Program-made: the position numbers and the translations under genes
Notes under the pieces: generated by a model
Told to the model about the DNA's origin: nothing
Database searches by the model: none
Seen by the model: only the letters and a program-made list of their open reading frames with translations
Part shown: piece by piece, positions 51,839-61,276 of the stretch
Layout of the letters: the number at the start of each line of letters is the position of its first letter
Numbering within the stretch: the stretch's first letter is position 1
Source of the DNA: Hoeflea sp.
Lineage (GTDB): Bacteria; Pseudomonadota; Alphaproteobacteria; Rhizobiales; Rhizobiaceae
Direction: 5' to 3'
NCBI RefSeq assembly: GCF_014359905.1
Contig: NZ_JACIYP010000018.1
Span: 1 to 63,224, forward strand
DNA length: 63,224 nucleotides

Positions 51839-53938
51839 TTACTTGGCCGGGATGGTCAGCGTTTCGCCGATCGTCAGGTTCCTCGCGGATGCTGACGGAT
51901 TGGCCTCGGCGATCCTGTTCCACATCGTGGGGTCGTCGTAGTAGGTCTTGGCAAGGTCCCACAGCGTATCGCCGGAAGCGATCACATGCTCCTTGGCCGA
52001 CATGGCGGCCTCTTCGGTTGCGGGCGCGTCGCCTGTCATCACTGCACCCTCCGCAGGGGCGCTTGCCTCGGCCGGAGCCGTTTCACCCGAAATCACCGGA
52101 GCTGACGTGGTCAGATCCTTGGAGCCGGGGAGCGGCTCGGGAACCTCAACCACCGCGTCTTCCGCAGGAGCGGCCTCAGCCGCAGATGGCGTTTCCGCTG
52201 CAGGCGATGTTTCGGCCATGGGCGCGGTTTCCGTTGCCGGGGTGGATTCTGCCATCGGAGCGGCTTCGGTTGCCGGAGCAGTCTCAGCCGCCGGAGCGGC
52301 GTCGGCGGCAGGCGCCGATTCTGCGGCGGATGTCGAGGCGGCAGCAATCCTGCCGTCGGTATAGGGGGTATAAGGCATGTTCTTCGCCAGATAATCGGCA
52401 ACAACCTGCTCAAGGCCCGGACCGAAATCATACGCGTTCATGCCGGCTGTTTTGAAGACGGAGTATCCGTCGCCACCGCCGCGCATGTAGTTGTTGGTGG
52501 CCACCGAATAGACAGCGTCCGGGTCAATCGGCTTGAAACCGTCTCCGTCCTTGACTTCCACGGAAACGATCCGCGATCCGGCCGCAGCGTCCTTGTCGAA
52601 GGTATAACGCAGCCCTGAGACCTGGGCGAACCGTCCCGCGCCTTCCTCGATCTGGCTGGCGCCATTTTCAAGGGCAGCGACGACATCCGAACCCTTGAGC
52701 TGGAAAGTCGCGAGCGTGTTCTGGAACGGCAGCACGCCGAGCACTTCGCCCATGGTGATCTCGCCGGCGTCGATAGACGCGCGCAGGCCGCCGCCGTTCT
52801 GGATGGCAATGGTCACGCCCTGGTCCTTGACGCGATCGACCATGGCGTCGGCAACGAGGTTGCCCATTTCGCATTCTGTTGACCGGCAGGTCTCGCGGCT
52901 GCCGTCGATTTCCGCGCTGGTCTCGGAAACCTTGCGGGTCTTGAGCTCTTCGATGGGAGCGCCAAGTTCCTTGATCCGCGCCAGGACCGCGTCATCGGGC
53001 TTGACTGAACTGTCGAGATAGATCGGGTCGCCCTTGGCTTCCTTGACGACGCCGGCATCATCGAAAGTCACAGTGAATTCGCCGAGATATTTGGAGTAGG
53101 ATGCTGCCTGAGTGACCGGAACCTGGTAGCCTTCCGGATTGTCGATCATGGTCGGATAGGGCCCTTCGGCCTTCTCGTCCGTGTTCGACAGCAATGAGTG
53201 CGAGTGACCGCCCACCACCACGTCGACGCCGGGGATCTGTGCGATCATCTCCTTGTCGCGCGGGTAGCCGACATGGGTCAAGGCAATGATTTTGTTGACC
53301 CCTTCAGCCTTGAGCTTCTCGACTTCAGCGGTGATCGTTCTGATGTCATCGGCAATCAGTATGTTGGGACCCGGAGAGGAGATCTCCGGAGTGTCGGTGG
53401 TCACCGCACCGACAATGCCGATTTTTTCGCCGCCGACGTCAAGCACCACGGAAGGCTTGATCCGGTCGCCGACCTTTGAAGAAGCGCTGGCCGCCACATT
53501 GGCTGACAGCACCGGAAACTCGATCATGTCGAGGAATGGCACCAGCGCTTCCTCACCATCATCAAACTCATGGTTGCCCACGGTCATGGCGTCGAATTTC
53601 ATCAGGTTGAGGAACTCGGCTTCCACCGTGCCCTTGTAGGTGGTGTAGAACAGCGAACCCTGGAAATTGTCACCGCCGTTCAGGAGCAGCACATTCTCGC
53701 CTTCGCGCGCCGTCCGGCGATCGGCAATAGCTGTTACCAGGCGGGCTGCGCCGCCGATGCATTTTCCTTCTGTCTCGTCTTCGGCCGAGCAGGTGGATTC
53801 GTATTTGTTGTTGGATTCGATGCGGCTGTGCCAGTCATTGATGTGCAAGATCGTCAAGGTGTAATCGGCAAAGGCCACGCCTGAGCTCAAGCCCAGGATG
53901 GACGCCGACAAAAGCGCGCTTTTGATGAGTGTGGTCAT
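51839..53938 (-). CDS. Periplasmic bifunctional metallophosphatase/5'-nucleotidase with C-terminal LysM
   Basis: A 699-residue exported enzyme. A signal peptide (about 1-24) precedes the metallophosphatase domain with metal motifs LHINDWHSR, LNGGDNFQGS, GNHEFDDG and GGHSHSLL, and a C-terminal nucleotidase domain (AIQNGGGLRASIDAGEITMGE, NNYMRGGGDGYSVF). An Ala/Glu/Pro-rich repeat tract (about 525-600) links to a final LysM (HVIASGDTLWDLAKTYYDDP). The LysM would bind the enzyme to peptidoglycan. It probably salvages extracellular nucleotides for phosphate or nucleosides; no Pho box was identified. Confidence 0.93.
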   Translation of the reverse strand: MTTLIKSALLSASILGLSSGVAFADYTLTILHINDWHSRIESNNKYESTCSAEDETEGKCIGGAARLVTAIADRRTAREGENVLLLNGGDNFQGSLFYTTYKGTVEAEFLNLMKFDAMTVGNHEFDDGEEALVPFLDMIEFPVLSANVAASASSKVGDRIKPSVVLDVGGEKIGIVGAVTTDTPEISSPGPNILIADDIRTITAEVEKLKAEGVNKIIALTHVGYPRDKEMIAQIPGVDVVVGGHSHSLLSNTDEKAEGPYPTMIDNPEGYQVPVTQAASYSKYLGEFTVTFDDAGVVKEAKGDPIYLDSSVKPDDAVLARIKELGAPIEELKTRKVSETSAEIDGSRETCRSTECEMGNLVADAMVDRVKDQGVTIAIQNGGGLRASIDAGEITMGEVLGVLPFQNTLATFQLKGSDVVAALENGASQIEEGAGRFAQVSGLRYTFDKDAAAGSRIVSVEVKDGDGFKPIDPDAVYSVATNNYMRGGGDGYSVFKTAGMNAYDFGPGLEQVVADYLAKNMPYTPYTDGRIAAASTSAAESAPAADAAPAAETAPATEAAPMAESTPATETAPMAETSPAAETPSAAEAAPAEDAVVEVPEPLPGSKDLTTSAPVISGETAPAEASAPAEGAVMTGDAPATEEAAMSAKEHVIASGDTLWDLAKTYYDDPTMWNRIAEANPSASARNLTIGETLTIPAK

Positions 53939-54078
53939 GGAATGGCTCCCTGTTCTGGTGCTCGCTGGCCGCCAGCATTCCGTATACTCGGCGCTTTCGG
54001 CTTGCTTGTGACAATGGTTTCACTATCGGGGGCGAACATCAAGAGCCAAGCGAAGCGCCGTCACGTCTTAAGGCGTTC

Positions 54079-55332
54079 TCAAGCCGAATAATCGCGCTCG
54101 TCGGCAATGACCTTGCCGTCATTGGGGAGGCTGCCATGGGGGGTTATTTCGACGGTTCCGCGCAGTTTCAGGGTCGCAGCCAGGGTTGCCTCGATTGCGC
54201 CCTGGTCCGGCGTGGCGCCTGGGGCGGGTTCGACCATCAGCGTCATCACATCGGCGTCGCCCGAGCGGCCGACAACGAGACGGGCGCGGGCGATCCCGGG
54301 ATGCGCCTTGATCACCTCGGACACCTGCTTGGGATCAACAAACATGCCCTTCACCTTGGTCCGCTGGTCTGCTCGGCCCATCCATCCCTGAATGCGCGGA
54401 CCGGTGCGGCCGCAGGGCGACAGGCCTGGCATAATGGCAGATAGATCGCCGGTTCCGAAGCGGACCAGCGGATAGCCGGGATTGAGCGTGGTGATGACGA
54501 GTTCGCCGACTTCACCGTCGGGGACCGGGTCACGGGTGCCGGGACGGACGATTTCGACAATCATGTCTTCATTGACGATCATGCCGGGATAGGGTGCGCC
54601 GCTCGCATCAGCGCTTTCATAGGCGATGACGCCGAGATCGGCGGTGGCATAGCACTGAAGCACCGACACGCCCCGGTCAGCGTAATAGTGCCGCAGCGAC
54701 GGAAACAGCGCGCCGCCGGAGACAAGCGCCCGTCTGATCGAGGCGAGATCCCGGCCGAGTTCATCGGCCTTTTCCAGAATGACCTTCAGGTAATCCGGCG
54801 TCCCGGTGTAACCGGACGGCTTCAACCGCGCGGCGGCATCGACCTGGGCTTCGGTGTTGCCGGCCCCGGCAGGAAACACCAGGCACCCGAGTGCGCGCGC
54901 GCCCTCATCCAGGATGAAGCCGCCGGGCGTCATGTGATAGGCAAGGGAGTTGTGAACGATGTCGCCTGCGCGAAATCCGGCGGCAAACAGCGCGCGCGCC
55001 GCGGCCCAGGGATCGGCGCCCAGGCCTTGCGGCTCCCAGACCGGGCCGGGCGACATGAAGACCCGGTTGCCCTTGAGCGCGTCCGGATCGGCCAGGCCGC
55101 CGAAAGGCGGATTGGCGTCCTGCATCTCCATCAGATCGGGCTTGCGCAACACCGGAAGCGCGGCTAGGGCGGCGCGGTCCGTCAGGGCGGCGGGATCAGG
55201 GTTGCCGAGCCATGCGTCGAGCGCGGGGAGGCGCTCGAGGCTGCGCTCCAGCAAAGCGCGGAGGTTTTCGAACGTGTCGCGCTCGCGGATTTCAGGCGCC
55301 CGCGTTTCCCGGTCATCGAAATGGCTGTTCAC
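54079..55332 (-). CDS. PaaK-like AMP-dependent acyl-CoA ligase
   Basis: A 417-residue member of the adenylate-forming family closest to phenylacetate-CoA ligase PaaK. N-terminal DRAALAALPVLRKPDLMEMQ, a substrate region AYHMTPGGFILDEGARALG, the adenylation block VLQCYATADLGVIAYES, and the C-terminal RTGPRIQGWMGRADQRTKVKGMFVDPKQV support the call. The P-loop seen in PaaK (SGTTG) is not obvious. Neither paa nor other aromatic genes are nearby, so the acid substrate is unknown. The GTG start has a weak ribosome site. Confidence 0.82.
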   Translation of the reverse strand: MNSHFDDRETRAPEIRERDTFENLRALLERSLERLPALDAWLGNPDPAALTDRAALAALPVLRKPDLMEMQDANPPFGGLADPDALKGNRVFMSPGPVWEPQGLGADPWAAARALFAAGFRAGDIVHNSLAYHMTPGGFILDEGARALGCLVFPAGAGNTEAQVDAAARLKPSGYTGTPDYLKVILEKADELGRDLASIRRALVSGGALFPSLRHYYADRGVSVLQCYATADLGVIAYESADASGAPYPGMIVNEDMIVEIVRPGTRDPVPDGEVGELVITTLNPGYPLVRFGTGDLSAIMPGLSPCGRTGPRIQGWMGRADQRTKVKGMFVDPKQVSEVIKAHPGIARARLVVGRSGDADVMTLMVEPAPGATPDQGAIEATLAATLKLRGTVEITPHGSLPNDGKVIADERDYSA

Positions 55333-55356
55333 TGCTCGGGCCCCCGCGCTTGCTGC

Positions 55357-55722
55357 CTAGATGCGGCGTACCAGGGTGAATTGCGCGCCCGTTGAGGACG
55401 TGCAGTTGAGCTGGGACGGTGTGGCAAGTGCGCAATTGACCCGCGAGGTCGTCTGGCGCAGCAGCGACGTCAGTTCGATCTCGACAACCTGGGGCGAGAC
55501 GTGCCGGTAGGAGCCTTCCGCCAGCAGCGAATTGGTGTCGGTCGTGCGCGTCTCGAAGCGTCCGGCGGAGAAGCTTGAAATAATGCCGTTGGGGTCAGTC
55601 CATTGACCTTCGATCCCCTGGGGCTGTTGCGGCGGGAGCGGGCGCGGGCTGTAGGATGCTGACTGGCAGGCGGCCAGAAGGCCGGCAAGCGCGCCGGTGG
55701 CGATAAGTCGATGCAGGTTCAT
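55357..55722 (-). CDS. Omp10-like outer-membrane lipoprotein
   Basis: A 121-residue lipoprotein similar to Brucella Omp10. The signal sequence ends in the lipobox LLAAC; the mature part has GIEGQWTDPNGIISSFSAGRFETRTTDTNSLLAEG and VNCALATPSQLNCTSSTGAQFTLVRR, very close to Omp10 in order and wording. Two Cys in the C-terminal part may form a disulfide. Role unknown; in Brucella it is an immunodominant surface lipoprotein. ATG at 55722 is chosen as it starts a normal lipoprotein signal. Confidence 0.87.
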   Translation of the reverse strand: MNLHRLIATGALAGLLAACQSASYSPRPLPPQQPQGIEGQWTDPNGIISSFSAGRFETRTTDTNSLLAEGSYRHVSPQVVEIELTSLLRQTTSRVNCALATPSQLNCTSSTGAQFTLVRRI

Positions 55723-55857
55723 GGCGCAGGCTTCCCTTGATCCGTCACAAATATGATTCCGTCTATGAAACAATGACGCGGCTATGCGCCGAAAGCAAGG
55801 CAGACGCGTTCCGGCCGGCCAATCGGGCCGGGCCTGATGCTTGCTTTCGCTTGGCGC

Positions 55858-57309
55858 TTAGCGGACCAGGACGTTCCGGAACTGCCACGGATCGCTTTCG
55901 TCAATGTCTTCGGGGAACAGGCCCGGGCGGCCTTCGAGCGGAGTCCAATCGGTGTAATGTCCTTCGACAGGTCCCAGGTAGGGCATCTGCACTTCCAGGC
56001 AGCGCTTGTAGTCGACCTCGTCGGCTTCGACGATCCCGGCGTCGGGATTTTCCAGCGCCCAGACCATGCCGGCGAGCACCGCCGACGTCACCTGTAGGCC
56101 GGTTGCGTTCTGGTAGGGAGCGAGCTTGCGGGTTTCCTCGAGCGACAGGCGCGAGCCAAACCAATAGGCATTCTTGTCGTGGCCGTAGAGCAGAACGCCC
56201 AGTTCATCGAGGCCGTCGACCAGTTCGTTCTCGTCCAGCACATGCTGCACCGGCTGGGCCGTGCCGCCATTGCCGAACATTTCGTGCAGCGACAGCACCG
56301 CGTCATTGGCCGGGTGATAGGCATAATGGCAGGTCGGGCGGTAGCTGACGTCGCCGTTCTTGTCCTTGACCGTGTAGTAGTCGGCAATCGAGATCGACTC
56401 GTTGTGGGTGACGAGGAAGCCGTATTGCGGGCCAGGCGTCGGGCACCAGGTGCGCACGCGGGTGTTGGCGCCGGGCTGTTCGAGATAGATTGCCGCCTTG
56501 CAGCCCTTCTTGTGCTTCTTGGCGTTCTTCGGCATCCATTTCTCGTGCGTGCCCCAGCCGAGTTCGGCCGGCTGCAGGCCTTCGGAGATGAAGCCTTCGA
56601 CCGACCAGGTGTTCCAGAACACGTTGAGCGGCTTGGGGGTCTTGGTCAGCTGCGTGTCGCGCTCGGCGATGTGAACGCCCTTCACGCCGACCTTCTTCAT
56701 CAGCTTCGCCCAGCCTTCGCGGTCATGCTGGTCGGGCTCGTCGAACTTGATGTCGAGGTCATGCGCGAGATTGACCAGCGCCTGCTTGACGAACCAGGAG
56801 ACCATGCCCGGATTGGCGCCGCATGTGGACACCGCGGTGGTGCCGCCGGGGCTCTTCTTCTTTTCATGGCGCAGGGTTTCGCGCAGGGCATAATTGGTGC
56901 GCTCGGAATTCTTCATGGTCTTGTCGAAATAGAAGCCGAGCCACGGCTCGACGACGGTGTCGATATAGAGCACGTCAAGCTTGCGGCAGAGCTTGATCAG
57001 ATCCACCGAGCCGGTGTCGACCGAGAGATTGACGCAGAAGCCCTGGCCTTCGCCTTCGGTCAGCAGCGGCTTGAGCAGGTCCTTGTAGTTTTCCTTTGTC
57101 ACATGCGCCTTGATGTGCCGGACGCCGTACTTGGCCAGGATTTCCATGTCGTCTGCGTCGTCACGCGGATCGATGACGACCATGCGGCTCTTGTCGAACT
57201 TGAAGTGACGCTCGATCAGCGGCAAGGTGCCGCGACCAATGGAACCGAAACCGATCATCACGATCGGACCGGTGATTTCGCCATAGACCGGAAAATCCTG
57301 CTGGGCCAT
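55858..57309 (-). CDS. hss: Homospermidine synthase
   Basis: A 483-residue enzyme making sym-homospermidine, the major polyamine of many rhizobia, from putrescine with NAD. The N-terminal Rossmann motif is IVMIGFGSIGRGTLPLIERHF; other blocks are NLSVDTGSVDLIKLCRKL, VDTVVEPWLGFY-like DTVVEPWLG, SPGGTTAVSTCGANPGM, and WGTHEKWMP. Length matches. GGAG lies nine bases before the ATG. Confidence 0.96.
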   Translation of the reverse strand: MAQQDFPVYGEITGPIVMIGFGSIGRGTLPLIERHFKFDKSRMVVIDPRDDADDMEILAKYGVRHIKAHVTKENYKDLLKPLLTEGEGQGFCVNLSVDTGSVDLIKLCRKLDVLYIDTVVEPWLGFYFDKTMKNSERTNYALRETLRHEKKKSPGGTTAVSTCGANPGMVSWFVKQALVNLAHDLDIKFDEPDQHDREGWAKLMKKVGVKGVHIAERDTQLTKTPKPLNVFWNTWSVEGFISEGLQPAELGWGTHEKWMPKNAKKHKKGCKAAIYLEQPGANTRVRTWCPTPGPQYGFLVTHNESISIADYYTVKDKNGDVSYRPTCHYAYHPANDAVLSLHEMFGNGGTAQPVQHVLDENELVDGLDELGVLLYGHDKNAYWFGSRLSLEETRKLAPYQNATGLQVTSAVLAGMVWALENPDAGIVEADEVDYKRCLEVQMPYLGPVEGHYTDWTPLEGRPGLFPEDIDESDPWQFRNVLVR

Positions 57310-57406
57310 GTTCGTCGCTCCGTATACTCTTTGTCGCAGCCATCTGCGGCGTTAGCGGCGGCGTAAACCACACTTCGCTGTTACAATAAAGCGAAAACGG
57401 CTGCGA

Positions 57407-59254
57407 TCACGAGTCCATGGCTTCGAGTTCGTCGATCAATCCCTCGATCATCGACAGGCCCTGGTTCCAGAAGCCGGGGTCGGAGGCATCCAGCCCGAAG
57501 GGGGCCAGAAGCTCGGTGTGGTGCTTGGTTCCCCCGGCCTTCAGCATGTCGAAATAGCGCTCGCGGAAGCCCTCCGGGCTGTTCTGGTAGACCGAATAGA
57601 GCGAGTTCACAAGGCAATCGCCGAAGGCATAGGCATAGACGTAGAACGGCGAGTGGATGAAGTGCGGGATATAGGCCCAGAAGGTCTCGTAGCCTTCCGA
57701 CAGCGCCACCGACGGTCCGAGACTCTCCGACTGGACGTCGAGCCAGAGCGCGCCCAGTTGGTCTGACGTCAGCTCGCCCTCGCGCCGCGCGGTGTGAACC
57801 CGCCGTTCAAATTCATAGAACGCGATCTGGCGCACCACCGTGTTGATCATGTCCTCCACCTTTTGCGCCAGCATCGCCTTGCGCTCGCGGCGGTCGGTGG
57901 TGCGTTCAAGCAACGCACGGAAGGTCAGCATTTCACCGAACACCGAGGCAGTTTCGGCGAGCGTCAGCGGGGTCGACGACATCAGCGCGCCTTGTGCGCC
58001 CGCCAGCACCTGGTGCACGCCGTGACCGAGCTCATGCGCCAGCGTCATCACGTCGCGGGGCTTGCCCAGGTAATTGACCAGCACATAGGGATGGACAGAG
58101 GGCACGGTGGGGTGGGCGAAAGCGCCCGACATCTTGCCGGGACGGCTCGGCGCATCGATCCAGCGCCGGTCGAAGAACCGGCCGGCGATGTCGGCCATTT
58201 CCGGCGCGAAGCCGTGATAGGCGGAAAGCACGGTGTTCTTCGCCTCGTCCCAGGGGATGGTTTCGCTCGGCGCTTCAGGCAAAGGCGCGTTTCGGTCCCA
58301 GAATTCGAGCTTTTCAAGGCCAAGCCAACGCGCCTTCATTGCATAATAGCGATGCGACAGCCGCGGGCAGGCTTCGCGCACAGCCTGCGCCAGGGCATCG
58401 ACCACCGGCCGCTCGACCCTGTTGGCAAGATGTCGGCTGTCGGCGATGTCCTCGAAGCCCCGCCAGCGGTCGGAGATTTCCTTGTCCTTGGCAAGCGTGT
58501 TGGTGATCAGGGTGAAAGTGCGCAAGTTCTCCCTGAACGTCGTCGCAAGGGCCTGGCCGGCTTTCTTGCGTTGCGCCCCGTCAGAATGCTGCAGCATGGA
58601 AAGGGTGATCTCGAGAGGCAGCACTTCATCATCTATGGTGAATTCGAGGCCAGCCATGGTCTCGTCGAACAACCGGTTCCAGGCCGCATGGCCCGTCATC
58701 GATTTTTCATGGAACAATTGCTCGATCCGGTCGTCGAGCTGATAGGGCCGGTCGAGCCGCAGGTCGTGGATCCAGGGAGTGTAATGGGCGGCCCGCGGAT
58801 CCCGTCCCAGGCTGTCCTCGATGACGGAGTCGTCGATGCGATTGAGCTCCAGAGCAAAGAACAGAAGATGCGCGCTGGTGTCGGTCATCGCACTTTGCAC
58901 ATCGCCATAGAACTTGGCGATCCTGGTGTCGGATGTGTCGGTGAAATAGGCCAGTCCCGCGTAGGATATGATCCGGCCCATGAGCTCTTCAAGCTCTTCA
59001 TAGGCTTCGATGACTGCGCCAAGGCCCTCGTCGCCCGTGGCCATCGCGGCTTCCTTGATCCGGCCCTTCCAGCGCGCTTCAAACTGTTCGGCGCGGCTCC
59101 TTGCTTGAGCGAGATCGGATTTGAATTCGGGCGCATCGGGGGCTGCATAAAGGTCGCCCAGATCCCATCCGGGCAATTCGCCCAATTCGGTATTTGCTCC
59201 CTGGGCTGACGCGACTGCATGGACCGGCGCATGGTCCAGAATTGACTTCAGCAT
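57407..59254 (-). CDS. M3-family oligoendopeptidase (PepF type)
   Basis: A 615-residue zinc metallopeptidase of the M3B group. The zinc motif is intact as LAHELGHGVHQ with a downstream Glu in LTLAETASVFGEML; the substrate region AFAHPTVPSVHPYVLVNY is typical. These cytoplasmic enzymes hydrolyse oligopeptides. The start is uncertain: ATG at 59254 or a GTG at 59266; the long frame to 59416 has no coding character. It is divergent from the NtrC-type regulator, with about 297 bp between. Confidence 0.93.
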   Translation of the reverse strand: MLKSILDHAPVHAVASAQGANTELGELPGWDLGDLYAAPDAPEFKSDLAQARSRAEQFEARWKGRIKEAAMATGDEGLGAVIEAYEELEELMGRIISYAGLAYFTDTSDTRIAKFYGDVQSAMTDTSAHLLFFALELNRIDDSVIEDSLGRDPRAAHYTPWIHDLRLDRPYQLDDRIEQLFHEKSMTGHAAWNRLFDETMAGLEFTIDDEVLPLEITLSMLQHSDGAQRKKAGQALATTFRENLRTFTLITNTLAKDKEISDRWRGFEDIADSRHLANRVERPVVDALAQAVREACPRLSHRYYAMKARWLGLEKLEFWDRNAPLPEAPSETIPWDEAKNTVLSAYHGFAPEMADIAGRFFDRRWIDAPSRPGKMSGAFAHPTVPSVHPYVLVNYLGKPRDVMTLAHELGHGVHQVLAGAQGALMSSTPLTLAETASVFGEMLTFRALLERTTDRRERKAMLAQKVEDMINTVVRQIAFYEFERRVHTARREGELTSDQLGALWLDVQSESLGPSVALSEGYETFWAYIPHFIHSPFYVYAYAFGDCLVNSLYSVYQNSPEGFRERYFDMLKAGGTKHHTELLAPFGLDASDPGFWNQGLSMIEGLIDELEAMDS

Positions 59255-59551
59255 GAGGGTGCTCACTTTCAAACAGGTTTGGCTATTGGTCTGACCCAGA
59301 CAGATAGTACCCATCTGTCTCGAAAAGTCAGCCCACAAGCAATTGATCTGGTGGGGCGATTTGTCCTGAATGACGGAACCACTTGTCAGGATCGCGCCAC
59401 CGGACCGGATCGGCAAAACAGCTCTCCGGTTTTACTGGCACAGACGATTAAAATGCAAACATTTCTCGAAATCGGATTTTCAGGCTTTGCTGACACTGTC
59501 GGGCAATGGCGAAAGCCCCGGCCGTATTCCCTGGAGTGAGGAAACAAGCTC

Positions 59552-61090
59552 GTGTCCAACCGTATCATGATTGTCGACGATGACCCGGTGCAGCGCCGCC
59601 TGCTCAGGGCAGCTGCCGAACGGGCCGGCTATGAGGCCGAACTGTTCGAGGATGGCCGATCGGCGCTGGCGCGTTTGAGCGATACCGGTCCCAAGGTGGA
59701 TGCGGTCGTGCTCGACTTGATGATGCCGGAAATGGATGGCCTGCAATTGCTGGAGCACATGCAGACTGCCGGCATTTCGGTTCCTGTTGTTGTCCAGACC
59801 GGGCAGGGGGGCATCGAGACCGTGGTCAAGGCCATGCGCGCGGGCGCCTTTGACTTTGTCGTCAAACCGGTTTCGCCTGAACGCCTCCTGTCGTCTCTGG
59901 CCAAGGCGCTGAAGGCAGCGCGAACCGGACTTGGGCCGAAATTCTCCCGCAAGGGCCCCGGCTTCAAGGATATCGTGGCCGCGAGTCCCGAGATGGAACG
60001 GGTCATTTCGCTCGGCCATCGTGCCGCTGCCTCGACGATTCCGGTGGTGCTGGAAGGAGAATCCGGCGTCGGCAAGGAAATGATCGCGCACGCCATCCAG
60101 GCGGAGGGCATCCGGCGCAACAAGCCCTTCGTCACCGTCAATTGCGGCGCAATTCCCGAAAATCTCGTTGAGAGCATCCTGTTCGGTCACGAGAAGGGCG
60201 CTTTTACCGGCGCGTCCGAGCGTCATGCCGGCAAGTTTTCAGAAGCTGACGGCGGGACCCTGTTTCTCGATGAAGTCGGTGAGCTGCCGCACGAGATCCA
60301 GGTCAAGCTTTTGCGCGCGGTGCAGTCCGGCGAGATTGAAACCGTGGGCGCACGGGTGGCGAAGAAGGTGGATGTCCGCCTGATTTCGGCAACCAACAAG
60401 GATTTGATCGCGGAGGTCAAAGCCGGCCGATTCCGCGAGGATCTGTACTACCGGCTCAATGTGTTTCCGATCCATGTTCCGGCGCTGCGCAAACGCAAGG
60501 AAGACATACCGCAACTGGTGCGCCATTTCACACAGCATTATTCACAGACCATCGGCAGGGGCCGGGTTCGAGGCATTGCACCGGACGCCATGGCGCTGCT
60601 GACCGCGCATGACTGGCCGGGAAATATCCGCGAACTGGAAAACGCCATCTACAGGGCCATCGTGTTGTGCGACAGCGATACTTTGACGAGTGGTCTTTTC
60701 CCGCAGATTGCCGCCCAGATGCCGGGATACAGTCTCGAGGCGCGGGAAGAGTCGGACCTTTCGCTAAGCACTGCCACGGCGCAGTCAGCGGTGCTGGGCT
60801 CGATGGCGTCAGACCTCGCGTCCGGACAGAGTGCCTTTGATCCGCCGGAGATCGCGGAAGCGAAAGTGCCGGCGGGCTTCGGTCTGCCTGCGGTCAACGC
60901 AGTGACGCTTGATGGCGAGGTGCGCCCGATTTCCGAGGTCGAAGAAGAGCTGATCCGCTTTGCCTTGTCGTTCTACCGCGGTCAAATGAGTGAAGTCGCG
61001 CGCCGTCTCGGCATCGGCCGGTCCACGCTTTACCGCAAGCTCAAGGATTACGCGATCGATCCGGACAATCCCGGACGGGAAGCTGCCTGA
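59552..61090 (+). CDS. NtrC-family sigma-54 response regulator
   Basis: A 512-residue three-domain regulator. The receiver has DDD at 9-11, phospho-Asp55 in [12 protein letters not shown] and the switch lysine in VKPVS. The AAA+ domain (about 145-380) has Walker A GESGVGKE, the sigma-54 contact loop GAFTGA, and a Walker [12 protein letters not shown]. The C-terminal Fis-type helix-turn-helix is [18 protein letters not shown]. It should activate sigma-54 promoters on phosphorylation. No histidine kinase is in the window. Between the AAA+ and HTH domains is an unusual Ala/Ser-rich linker (about 410-460). Start is GTG, with AGGAA upstream. Confidence 0.95.
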   Translation: MSNRIMIVDDDPVQRRLLRAAAERAGYEAELFEDGRSALARLSDTGPKVDAVVLDLMMPEMDGLQLLEHMQTAGISVPVVVQTGQGGIETVVKAMRAGAFDFVVKPVSPERLLSSLAKALKAARTGLGPKFSRKGPGFKDIVAASPEMERVISLGHRAAASTIPVVLEGESGVGKEMIAHAIQAEGIRRNKPFVTVNCGAIPENLVESILFGHEKGAFTGASERHAGKFSEADGGTLFLDEVGELPHEIQVKLLRAVQSGEIETVGARVAKKVDVRLISATNKDLIAEVKAGRFREDLYYRLNVFPIHVPALRKRKEDIPQLVRHFTQHYSQTIGRGRVRGIAPDAMALLTAHDWPGNIRELENAIYRAIVLCDSDTLTSGLFPQIAAQMPGYSLEAREESDLSLSTATAQSAVLGSMASDLASGQSAFDPPEIAEAKVPAGFGLPAVNAVTLDGEVRPISEVEEELIRFALSFYRGQMSEVARRLGIGRSTLYRKLKDYAIDPDNPGREAA

Positions 61091-61276
61091 GGTTCAAAAC
61101 GCCAATCTTAAAAAAACCTTTCCGGTTTGACCTGTTTCATTTCTTGTTAAGTGATCATTCACTATAAGGTATCCCGAAGTGACACAGGGAGCCTATTGCC
61201 ATTGTGTCACCGCATTTGGTCACCAAATGGTGATGAACAGCGGTTTTTCCGGCGTTCGGGGACGACTTTGGCGGCA

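Noticed and set aside
52140..52330. DNA tandem repeat or minisatellite
   Set aside because: The periodicity is that of codons for the Ala/Glu/Pro linker of the nucleotidase; copies differ too much to be a recent DNA repeat.
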